A stretch of DNA of 5,624 nt from Cloacimonetes bacterium UBA5553. Lineage in GTDB: Bacteria; Cloacimonadota; Cloacimonadia; Cloacimonadales; Cloacimonadaceae. Below, piece after piece: positions 1 through 5,624 of this stretch; positions within the stretch are counted from its first letter, which is position 1, and every line of letters begins with the position of its first letter. The translations under genes and the position numbers were made by a program. The stretch covers positions 1,377-7,000 of the forward strand of contig DIMZ01000067.1 of NCBI GenBank assembly GCA_002425825.1, in the 5' to 3' direction. The notes under the pieces were generated by a model. It was not told where the DNA came from, ran no database searches, and worked only from the letters and a program-made list of their open reading frames with translations.

Positions 1-153
1 ATCATCGAAACCGGTAGAGACATACCAATACCTCCTGATTTGTCAGAAGAAGCAGGTTTCTGCGCCTTGTACAATCAAATTGGGCAGTTATTTGCTATTG
101 GATCCTGTATCATTGACCACATCCACCCGGTTATTGTATTGAATCATGATTAG
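1..153 (+). CDS. truB: tRNA pseudouridine(55) synthase TruB, C-terminal fragment (5' end outside window)
   Basis: The reading frame is open from base 1 and ends at TAG 151-153, giving the last 50 residues of a protein that starts to the left. The fragment has a G-R-D-I-P-I-P start, a middle resembling the small C-terminal beta domain of TruB (a 'G-Q-L-F-A-I-G' strand pair) and a closing 'H-P-V-I-V-L' strand like the usual 'l-x-P-x-k-V-l' end of the family. TruB makes pseudouridine 55 in the T-loop of tRNAs in the cytoplasm. The catalytic Asp domain is not in the window, so the call rests on this weak C-terminal likeness plus its position directly before ribF, an arrangement conserved in many bacteria. 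The last 8 bases overlap the ribF start (ATGATTAG), so the two are probably translationally coupled. Confidence 0.75.
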   Translation: MIETGRDIPIPPDLSEEAGFCALYNQIGQLFAIGSCIIDHIHPVIVLNHD

Positions 154-1054
154 TAAAAGCGTCTTAACCATTGGAAACTTCGATGGCATCCACATTGGTC
201 ATCGAAAACTATTGAACCGCCTTACCGACATTGCTGCTGATAACATGCTGAATAGTGTGGTAATCACTTTTTCTGACCACCCCGCTTTTACGCTGAATAG
301 TGCTGCTACTCCCAAGCTGCTGTGTCCACCCATGCTGAAAGAAAGAGAGCTTCGTGCTTTGGGCGTGACCTATGTAGCAATGTTGCAGTTTACTGCCGAA
401 CTGGCGCAGCAAACAGCCTTGCAGTTTCTAAGGGATTACATAGTGCCAGCGTGGAAGCCTGAGATTATCATTATGGGTTACGACTCCCACTTTGGCTTTA
501 GCAGACAGGGTAACTATAACTTTCTTACAGGCGTTGCCCATGAATTCGGCTTCCGGATTGAGTATGTGCCACCCCTTCTTGCCGATGACAATCCTGTTAG
601 CAGCAGCATGATTAGAAATTTGCTAATTCGAGGTGACATTATTCAGGCAAACAGCTTGCTTGGTAAGCCCTACCGCCTTACTGGTGAAGTGGCAAGGGGC
701 ATAGGCAAGGGAACTGGCTTCGGCTTTCCTACTGCCAACCTTCGGCTATCAACCCCGCATCAGCTAATCCCCAAAGATGGCATCTACCTAAGTAAGGTTC
801 ACTTGCAGGACGCTTCGTTTTTTGGATTGACAAATATCGGCAGCAGTCCAACCGTGAAACACACAGGGATAGTGGAAATCGAAACTTACATATTAGATTT
901 CTCCGGTGATATCTACGGCTGTCCCATGGAACTCGAACTGCTCCAATACTTACGGGAGGAAAAAGTGTTCAAAAGCGAGAGTGAATTAGTTACAGCCATG
1001 CAGCAAGACCTAAGTATGGCACAAGATATAATCTTCTCAGGTGTGTGGGACTAA
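146..1054 (+). CDS. ribF: Bifunctional riboflavin kinase / FMN adenylyltransferase (FAD synthetase) RibF
   Basis: This cytoplasmic enzyme phosphorylates riboflavin to FMN and then adenylylates FMN to FAD. At 302 residues it has the usual length. The N-terminal nucleotidyltransferase domain (about 1-165) carries the signature G10-N-F-D-G-I-H-I-G-H19 for ATP binding, the loop G111-Y-D-S-H-F-G117 followed by R120, and the V151-S-S-S-M-I-R157 motif that corresponds to the family's ISST-x-(I/V)R. The C-terminal riboflavin kinase barrel (about 173-298) shows G193-F-P-T-A-N198, P209-x-x-G-I-Y214, N230-I-G-x-x-P-T236 and E246-T-Y-I-L-D-F252; E246 lines up with the catalytic base known in the family. 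All key motifs are present, so it should be active. GYD-x-HFG in place of the commoner G-x-DF-x-FG recalls Bacteroidota-type RibF. The ATG start sits just before the ATP-binding motif as expected; it overlaps truB by 8 bases and has no visible Shine-Dalgarno sequence. Confidence 0.97.
   Translation: MISKSVLTIGNFDGIHIGHRKLLNRLTDIAADNMLNSVVITFSDHPAFTLNSAATPKLLCPPMLKERELRALGVTYVAMLQFTAELAQQTALQFLRDYIVPAWKPEIIIMGYDSHFGFSRQGNYNFLTGVAHEFGFRIEYVPPLLADDNPVSSSMIRNLLIRGDIIQANSLLGKPYRLTGEVARGIGKGTGFGFPTANLRLSTPHQLIPKDGIYLSKVHLQDASFFGLTNIGSSPTVKHTGIVEIETYILDFSGDIYGCPMELELLQYLREEKVFKSESELVTAMQQDLSMAQDIIFSGVWD
1039..1043 (+). promoter_or_regulatory. Possible weak ribosome binding site (AGGTG) inside the ribF end
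   Basis: AGGTG matches five bases of the anti-Shine-Dalgarno complement and lies 10 bases before ATG 1054, a workable spacing. It is only 1 base before the alternative GTG at 1045, so it favours the ATG as the start of the secreted protein. Five matching bases can occur by chance. Confidence 0.35.
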
Positions 1055-2952
1055 TGCGCAGTTTTCTTGTTGCCATCCTGCTTATTACCTGCTTATTGCC
1101 CGCTTTTGCCTCACAGCAGATAGTAAAGATTCCGGCTGATGGCTCACGCGTGTTTTCCGGCAGTGAACGTGAGTTTATGTTCGCGAATCACGGCTCAAAT
1201 GCTGATTTCCACCTTTATGGCAGCAGTAAATGGGCAGTGCGCTTTAATTTCCCCTCAATGTATCCGGGAATAACCGACTGCACCTTCTCAATCAGCAAGG
1301 CACGTATATATTTTCCCGTTTTGGGAGACTCTGTTCGGGTTTCCTTATACAGTGAAGCAGCCTTGCTTCCTTCTCAGCTAATAACTACTGCAAAGGTTTT
1401 GGTAGATGCCAACGTGCTTGATATTCCTTTCCCGACCACAGTACAGATGCAGGTTGTATGGTTGGTAGTGGATTATGCTACCAACTTTCAAACTCGCTTT
1501 GTCGCTGCATCACAGGGCGGAGGCACCCACAGCTATTATCTTAACACCAACGCAATCAACCCTTACTTTCAGAACATGATGATTGCAGGGCTTAACTGTG
1601 AACTACTTTTTGGACTATTGGGAAACTTCATTATGGATGCTCCCGATCTACAGCTTGTAAGTTTCGGTTTCCCCACCAAACTTCGGCCCCGAGAATCGGT
1701 AAGCCCTGTTTTTAGCATTTATAACCATTCCAATTCAGCCGTTTCCGATGCCAGAATCAATATTGAAATTGGCTCACCGGACTCGTCCTTCGTTTTGAAT
1801 CAAACCATAGACATTCCGGGAGTTATAGACCCACAAACCCAGTATGAGGTAACTGCCCCGGGGATGCCAGGCTACTTGATAAATCTACCCCAAAACCCTA
1901 TGCAGCTACGCATTACAGCCACTCTCAGCAGTTCGCTACCTGAGCCTAATTCTACTCTAACGAATAACTCCATTTCCAAGGTGTACAATGTATTCAGCTA
2001 CGGCTACCCCATCCACCTTGCAGAAAACTTCTCGCGGGTAAACATGGTGAACATTCTTGGACAAGCGCAAAGTAGTTTCCCCAATCCGGCAGTTCACTCC
2101 CTTACATATCTACCGAATCTAACTGATAGCCTTTCGAATCTTGCATCATACCAGAGATTGGAGTGGTATGGCATAAACACTCTTCCTGCCACAGTGCTAA
2201 ATGGACGAAACAGAATATACGGCTACTCGGCTACAGAATACCCCGCTAAGTATCAAACCGCAGTTAATGCTGCTCTAACCGATAGAAGCTTCATCAGTAG
2301 CTCCACCTGCACATTGATGGAAAACCCCAACGAGAGCATTACAATAAATCTTAGCATCACCAATGCCAATGCCAAACTTTATGCCGCCATAACCGATAAC
2401 CCCGTGCTGAACTCCCGCTTCTTTGTGGGCTTGTTCAAAAAGACTGATTTTGGGGGGAACACACGCTATGTGTTGAACAGATGGATTGCTTTTGCTGATA
2501 CCATCAACGCAACTCTGCGCAATGGCGGTACAGCCAATAAATCTTACGACCTAAGCCTCTTAAATCTCAGCATCGAAGAGCTTAGAATAAACTATCGTAT
2601 CTATTACTGGTTGCAGGACAAAGCAGGTGGAGTGGTGTATTATGCAAATAACTCCGACTTCACAGATTTGCTACCCAGCTCAGTTGAAGATAGTTATATC
2701 CCGCTTGCAAGCATTTCTGCCTATCCAAATCCTCTTCGTACGGGCAGCAATCTAAAGCTTAGCAATCTTCCCATACATGGATTTGTAAAAGTATATAACC
2801 TAAAGGGGCAATGCGTTTGGAGCAATAGCAGCACCAATTCAGAGCTTATTGTTCCCCCTACAGCTTTTGCCTCATCCGGCATCTATTTCATAAAAACTAC
2901 AGACTCAGCGGGACAACAGCAACAAACAATAAAAGTAAGCTATATAAAGTGA
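1054..2952 (+). CDS. Secreted T9SS-type cargo protein with CARDB-like and Omp28/thioredoxin-like regions
   Basis: A 632-residue exported protein of unknown exact role. Residues 1-20 are a Sec signal peptide (M-R-S-F, a hydrophobic core, then A-F-A before S20). Residues about 21-190 are a beta-rich module I do not recognise. About 195-310 resembles a CARDB/Ig-like adhesion domain (D-x-P-D-L start, 'I-Y-N-H-S-N-S-A-V-S-D-A' loop). About 318-540 resembles the Omp28-related/thioredoxin-like fold: E324-N-F, R368-L-x-W-Y-G-I374, cis-Pro-like L377-P-A-T-V-L-N-G384, then a beta-rich tail; the expected CxxC is missing (M331-V-N-I334). Residues 553-632 are a type IX secretion type A sorting domain: Y557-P-N-P560, V578-K-V-Y-N-L-K-G-Q586, S607-S-G-I-Y-F-I613 and the closing T-I-K-V strand. 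It is therefore probably carried across the outer membrane and anchored or released at the surface. ATG 1054 overlaps the ribF stop (TAATG); GTG 1045 would add only three residues. Signal peptide and sorting domain are well supported, the inner domains less so. Confidence 0.85.
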   Translation: MRSFLVAILLITCLLPAFASQQIVKIPADGSRVFSGSEREFMFANHGSNADFHLYGSSKWAVRFNFPSMYPGITDCTFSISKARIYFPVLGDSVRVSLYSEAALLPSQLITTAKVLVDANVLDIPFPTTVQMQVVWLVVDYATNFQTRFVAASQGGGTHSYYLNTNAINPYFQNMMIAGLNCELLFGLLGNFIMDAPDLQLVSFGFPTKLRPRESVSPVFSIYNHSNSAVSDARINIEIGSPDSSFVLNQTIDIPGVIDPQTQYEVTAPGMPGYLINLPQNPMQLRITATLSSSLPEPNSTLTNNSISKVYNVFSYGYPIHLAENFSRVNMVNILGQAQSSFPNPAVHSLTYLPNLTDSLSNLASYQRLEWYGINTLPATVLNGRNRIYGYSATEYPAKYQTAVNAALTDRSFISSSTCTLMENPNESITINLSITNANAKLYAAITDNPVLNSRFFVGLFKKTDFGGNTRYVLNRWIAFADTINATLRNGGTANKSYDLSLLNLSIEELRINYRIYYWLQDKAGGVVYYANNSDFTDLLPSSVEDSYIPLASISAYPNPLRTGSNLKLSNLPIHGFVKVYNLKGQCVWSNSSTNSELIVPPTAFASSGIYFIKTTDSAGQQQQTIKVSYIK

Positions 2953-2960
2953 TGTACTAA
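2952..2960 (+). other. Two-codon mini-ORF (ATG TAC TAA) bridging two genes
   Basis: The A of the upstream TGA stop begins ATG (2952-2954), which is followed by TAC and TAA (2958-2960), and the final A of that TAA begins the ATG of the next gene. The result is a chain TGATGTACTAATG linking stop-start-stop-start. It could help terminating ribosomes stay on the message and re-initiate at 2960, or it may be chance. There is no direct evidence that it is translated. Confidence 0.25.
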
Positions 2961-3913
2961 TGGATAATCAAACCCCAATTGCCGAATTGCACCTAAAGAC
3001 CGGAGAAGAAGTTGTCGGTTTCTATCTAGCTGCCGAGAAAGAGCTTAGAGACGGAAAAAACGAGCAATATCTTAGACTGAAATTGCAGGATAGAAGCGGT
3101 TCTATTTCTGCGAATGTGTGGAAAGAAGCAAAAAAGTGTGCCGACCTCTTTGATGCCGGAGACGTAGTAAAGATAAAAGGCAATGTAGTAAGCTTCAAAG
3201 GCCAGACACAAGTCTCCATTACCCAACTGCGCTTTGCCGATAAGTCCGAATACCGGATTGAGGACTTTCTTGCCCGAAGCAAGATTGCTCCCGAAGTGCT
3301 GGCAGAGAGATTCTTTGCCTTTGTGGACAAGGTAGAACAAGCTCATTTGAACAAACTACTGCACCTGATATTTGACGATAAAGAGTTCTTTTCTCGCTAT
3401 CTGGATGCTCCCGCTGCAAAGGGCTGGCATCATAACTATGTTCATGGACTGATAGAACATACCGTTTCTGTGGCTTCTATATGCGAATTTGCCGCCACAA
3501 TGTATCCTGTGAACTATGACCTATTAGTTACAGGTGCGCTGCTCCACGATGTGGCTAAGGTGATGGAATATGAAGGCAAAACTAATATCGAATTCTCCGA
3601 TGCCGGCAGATTGATTGGTCATCTTAGCATGTCTGATCAGCTTGTGTGTGAAACCGCTGCCCGCATTCCCGGTTTTCCCGAAGAGCTGCTTATCAATCTT
3701 CGGCACCTTATTTTGGCTCATCACGGCGAGTATGAAAAAGCTTCGGTGCGATTACCACAAACCCTGGAAGCTTTGTTGCTCCACCTCTGCGACAATCTGG
3801 ATGCCCAGGCAGTGGGAGTGTCTCAGCTAATTGATGCCTCCCCGCCCAATGCCGTTTGGACGGAATTCGACAGGCTAAATAACCGCTATTACAAGATTTT
3901 TAGACCCATATAA
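2960..3913 (+). CDS. YhaM-like 3'-5' exoribonuclease (OB-fold plus HD domain)
   Basis: A 317-residue cytoplasmic protein, very close to the length of B. subtilis YhaM (314). Residues about 10-95 form an OB-fold nucleic-acid-binding domain (G-E-E-V-V-G-F-Y near 15-22, then L-R-L-K-L-Q-D-R-S-G-S-I-S-A-N-V-W to residue 54). Residues about 155-285 form an HD metal-dependent phosphohydrolase domain: H157-H-N-Y160, L164-I-E-H167-T, L195-H196-D197-V-A-K200, H221, I251-L-A-H254-H255-G-E-Y258 and C277-D278-N-L-D-A. These are the metal-ligand positions of the family, so the nuclease centre looks intact. YhaM-type enzymes trim RNA, and some act on single-stranded DNA, from the 3' end. The start ATG lies 7 bases after the upstream stop with only a poor AAGTGA match before it, and the stop overlaps the next start (TAATG). 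A generic HD-hydrolase annotation is the fallback; substrate is inferred from the family. Confidence 0.9.
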   Translation: MDNQTPIAELHLKTGEEVVGFYLAAEKELRDGKNEQYLRLKLQDRSGSISANVWKEAKKCADLFDAGDVVKIKGNVVSFKGQTQVSITQLRFADKSEYRIEDFLARSKIAPEVLAERFFAFVDKVEQAHLNKLLHLIFDDKEFFSRYLDAPAAKGWHHNYVHGLIEHTVSVASICEFAATMYPVNYDLLVTGALLHDVAKVMEYEGKTNIEFSDAGRLIGHLSMSDQLVCETAARIPGFPEELLINLRHLILAHHGEYEKASVRLPQTLEALLLHLCDNLDAQAVGVSQLIDASPPNAVWTEFDRLNNRYYKIFRPI

Positions 3914-4698
3914 TGTTTCAGACCTCTATTATCGCCAGCGGTAGTAAGGGAAACTGCGTGCTGGTTCAAACCGACGATACTGCGCTATTGATTGACGCAG
4001 GAATTAGCATGCGTCGCATCCTGGATACCATGGCTACCCTAGAAATACCAGAAAACAGATTAGCTGCGGTGCTGGTTAGTCATGAGCACAGCGATCATAT
4101 CCGCAGCGTTGGCGCAATAGCCCGGAAGCTAAAAATTCCCATTTACATAAACAGACCCACCCTGTCATTGTGTGGAGATAAGCTGGGCAACATTGGCGGC
4201 TTGGTAAATATCTTCAATACCGGAAGCAGCTTCCAGATTGGAGACATAGAGGTTGAGGCATTTGCCGCATCGCACGACTCGGCAGAGTGTTGCAACTTTA
4301 CTTTTGCGCCCCAAAGGGATAACAGCCGGAAGCTTGGAATTGCCACAGATTTAGGCTATCCTACCCAGCTTAGTATAATGAAACTCTCCGGCTCCAGCAC
4401 TCTAATTCTAGAAAGCAACCATGATGAAGTGATGCTGATGAACGGTCCATACGACTGGCACCTAAAGCAAAGAATAAAAAGCTCTCAGGGTCATTTGTCG
4501 AATATCCAGGCCGTGGGTCTGGTTTCCAGCTTGCCACATCATGGACTAAAGAACCTGATTCTTGCCCACCTTAGCGAAACTAATAATGATCCCATATTAG
4601 CCGAACGCACCATGCGTGAATATCTATCAAGTATCCGCAGTGATGCCATGCTAATGGTGGCGTCTCAGGATACACATACGCCGCTAATAGACATATAG
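3913..4698 (+). CDS. Metallo-beta-lactamase-fold nuclease, YycJ/WalJ (VicX) family
   Basis: A 261-residue cytoplasmic MBL-fold hydrolase of the usual family length. The start is right at the conserved N-terminal strand with A8-S-G-S-K-G-N-C15. Metal-binding motifs in order: D28-A-G30, S56-H57-E-H59-S-D61-H62, A119-S-H121-D122, A145-T-D146-L-G-Y149, E167-S-N-H-D171, G193-H194-L-S-N197 and A218-H219-L-S-E-T-N-N225. The E-x-N-H-D and G-H-L-S-N motifs are typical of YycJ proteins, which are reported as 5'-3' DNA exonucleases linked to mismatch repair in Bacillus. No walRK two-component genes are visible here; instead the gene follows the YhaM-like nuclease with a one-base TAATG overlap, so both are likely made together. 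No Shine-Dalgarno sequence is seen before the start, which fits translational coupling. The family assignment is firm; the cellular role here is inferred. Confidence 0.92.
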   Translation: MFQTSIIASGSKGNCVLVQTDDTALLIDAGISMRRILDTMATLEIPENRLAAVLVSHEHSDHIRSVGAIARKLKIPIYINRPTLSLCGDKLGNIGGLVNIFNTGSSFQIGDIEVEAFAASHDSAECCNFTFAPQRDNSRKLGIATDLGYPTQLSIMKLSGSSTLILESNHDEVMLMNGPYDWHLKQRIKSSQGHLSNIQAVGLVSSLPHHGLKNLILAHLSETNNDPILAERTMREYLSSIRSDAMLMVASQDTHTPLIDI

Positions 4699-4704
4699 GC
4701 TTTT

Positions 4705-5624
4705 CTACATCAACGAAGCCGGATCTACATCAATGTAATGAGTAATGTAAGATTCTGTCTTATAGCTCGCCTCAAACATCTCAAGTGCTCGGCGCATTAG
4801 CTCATGATTCCTGGCTTTTACAATCATGTGATACCGGTGTTGATTGTTAATCTTGTTTAATGGAGCTTCTGACGGCCCTATAACGAGTATCTCTGCCAAC
4901 CTGAACTTGGATACCATCTCCAGCTTTATCTGCTCAATTTTGCGCATTTCGAGTTTCAACAGACTCAGATCGGAACAGGTAAACACAATTCTGGCTAAAC
5001 GGTAGTATGGCGGGTAATAAAGCGTTTTCCGGTGTTCCAGCTCCTCAGTTACAAAGCTTAGGTAGTCCTGCTTACTAGCCGCTTGAATGGCATAATGCTC
5101 AGGATTGTAGGTCTGAACAATTACTTCTCCAGCCTTCTCGCCTCTTCCGGCTCTGCCTGCCACTTGAGTAATCAGCTGAAAGCATCGTTCTGCTGCCCGG
5201 TAGTCCGGAACATTCAGGCTAATGTCTGCCATAATGATTCCCACCAAAGTAACATCAGGAAAGTCCAAGCCTTTGGATATCATCTGAGTGCCCAGCAGAA
5301 TGTCAACCTCGCCATTCTTCATGCGGTTATACATCGTTTTATAGGTATCTTTCTTGCGCGCAGAGTCTGAGTCCATGCGCATCACCCTGGCATCTGGGAA
5401 GAGAATCTTTATTGTCTGGAGCAGCTTTTGCGTGCCGGGTGCGCCATAGGAAAAGCTATAACTTCCACATTCTGGGCACTTGCGGGGGCTGGGATAGAAC
5501 AATCCGCAATAATGGCATTGCATTTCTTCTCTATCCCTGTGGTAAGCCATACTTATCTCGCAATTCTTACAAACAATCAGCTTCCCGCATTTCATGCACT
5601 GAACGAAGGATGAGTGCCCCCTCC
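4705..5624 (-). CDS. priA: Primosomal replication restart helicase PriA, C-terminal part (5' end outside window)
   Basis: The frame runs in from the right edge and ends at TAG (4707-4705), showing the last 305 residues of a protein usually 700-800 long. An ATG at 5595 is internal: in-frame codons upstream of it still read R-G-H-S-S-F-V-Q-C, the conserved PriA lead-in. Counting from the first complete visible residue, eight zinc-binding cysteines are present in four CxxC pairs (9/12, 18/21, 36/39, 49/52). Helicase motifs follow: R79-V-M-R-M-D-S-D86 (IV), D107-I-L-L-G-T-Q-M-I-S-K-G-L-D-F121 (V) and Q149-L-I-T-Q-V-A-G-R-A-G-R160 (VI). The C-terminal domain ends in the usual D-V-D-P-x-S-L. PriA reloads the replisome at stalled forks. 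G-T-Q at 63-65 replaces the commoner G-T-E, and K-G-L-D-F replaces K-G-H-D-F, as I recall for Bacteroidota-type PriA. The Walker A and DEAH motifs lie outside the window. It converges on the yycJ-like gene with a 6-base gap. Confidence 0.97.
   Translation of the reverse strand, partial: RGHSSFVQCMKCGKLIVCKNCEISMAYHRDREEMQCHYCGLFYPSPRKCPECGSYSFSYGAPGTQKLLQTIKILFPDARVMRMDSDSARKKDTYKTMYNRMKNGEVDILLGTQMISKGLDFPDVTLVGIIMADISLNVPDYRAAERCFQLITQVAGRAGRGEKAGEVIVQTYNPEHYAIQAASKQDYLSFVTEELEHRKTLYYPPYYRLARIVFTCSDLSLLKLEMRKIEQIKLEMVSKFRLAEILVIGPSEAPLNKINNQHRYHMIVKARNHELMRRALEMFEASYKTESYITHYIDVDPASLM

Noticed and set aside
1..145. FMN riboswitch upstream of ribF
   Set aside because: The region is coding sequence of the truB end, and no RFN-element core is seen; ribF is part of the truB transcript.
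1054..1120. Cys 13 in the signal peptide as a possible lipobox (lipoprotein)
   Set aside because: The residues before it are L-I-T, with Thr at -1 instead of Gly/Ala/Ser, and the Cys sits inside the hydrophobic core with a good A-F-A/S signal peptidase I site after it.
3022..3419. Minus-strand open frames opposite the YhaM-like gene
   Set aside because: They overlap a well-supported gene with intact catalytic motifs, and their translations show no recognisable domain and look like reverse-frame shadows.
4698..4720. Possible intrinsic terminator between the convergent genes
   Set aside because: The stem is five base pairs with a long loop, and there is no T-run after it on either strand.
4704..4733. 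Ten-base direct repeat TCTACATCAA at 4704-4713 and 4724-4733
   Set aside because: It lies in the end of priA, where the inner copy encodes part of the conserved I-D-V-D-P motif; the other copy spans the stop codon. Only two copies, most simply chance.
5083..5613. Plus-strand open frames opposite priA
   Set aside because: They lie wholly inside the conserved helicase and zinc-binding regions of priA and have no domain signal of their own.

Overview
The window is a gene-dense chromosomal segment, about 45% GC by eye, with no non-coding stretch longer than a few bases. Four genes and the tail of a fifth run left to right as one tightly packed, probably co-transcribed block: truB (3' end only), ribF, a large secreted protein, a YhaM-like HD/OB-fold nuclease and a YycJ/WalJ-like metallo-beta-lactamase nuclease. 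On the opposite strand, converging on this block after a 6-base gap, is the C-terminal part of priA, whose 5' end lies beyond the right edge.

The organism is most likely a member of the FCB group, possibly Cloacimonadota (Candidatus Cloacimonas-like) or a relative; Bacteroidota, Marinimicrobia and similar lineages are not excluded. This rests on the type IX secretion (T9SS type A) sorting domain at the end of the secreted protein, on an Omp28-like architecture, and on FCB-flavoured motifs in RibF (GYD-x-HFG) and PriA (KGLDF). The phylum assignment is inference from remembered family features, not from a search.

Layout: 1-153 end of truB (tRNA pseudouridine 55 synthase); 146-1054 ribF (FMN/FAD synthesis); 1054-2952 exported T9SS cargo with an unrecognised N-terminal beta-rich module, a CARDB-like region, an Omp28/thioredoxin-like region without its CxxC, and a sorting domain; 2960-3913 YhaM-like 3'-5' exoribonuclease; 3913-4698 YycJ-like nuclease; 4705-5624 (minus) priA. 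Every junction in the plus-strand block overlaps or nearly overlaps (ATGATTAG, TAATG, TGATGTACTAATG, TAATG), which suggests translational coupling.

The genes do not form an obvious single pathway. truB-ribF is the tail of the widely conserved nusA-infB-rbfA-truB-ribF translation cluster. The two nuclease genes and priA are RNA-turnover and DNA-maintenance housekeeping functions. The surface protein sits where many bacteria keep rpsO. I see no mobile element, CRISPR array, RNA gene, defence system or convincing terminator. The most notable item is the secreted protein with a probably redox-dead thioredoxin-like domain; I do not see evidence for a wholly new system.
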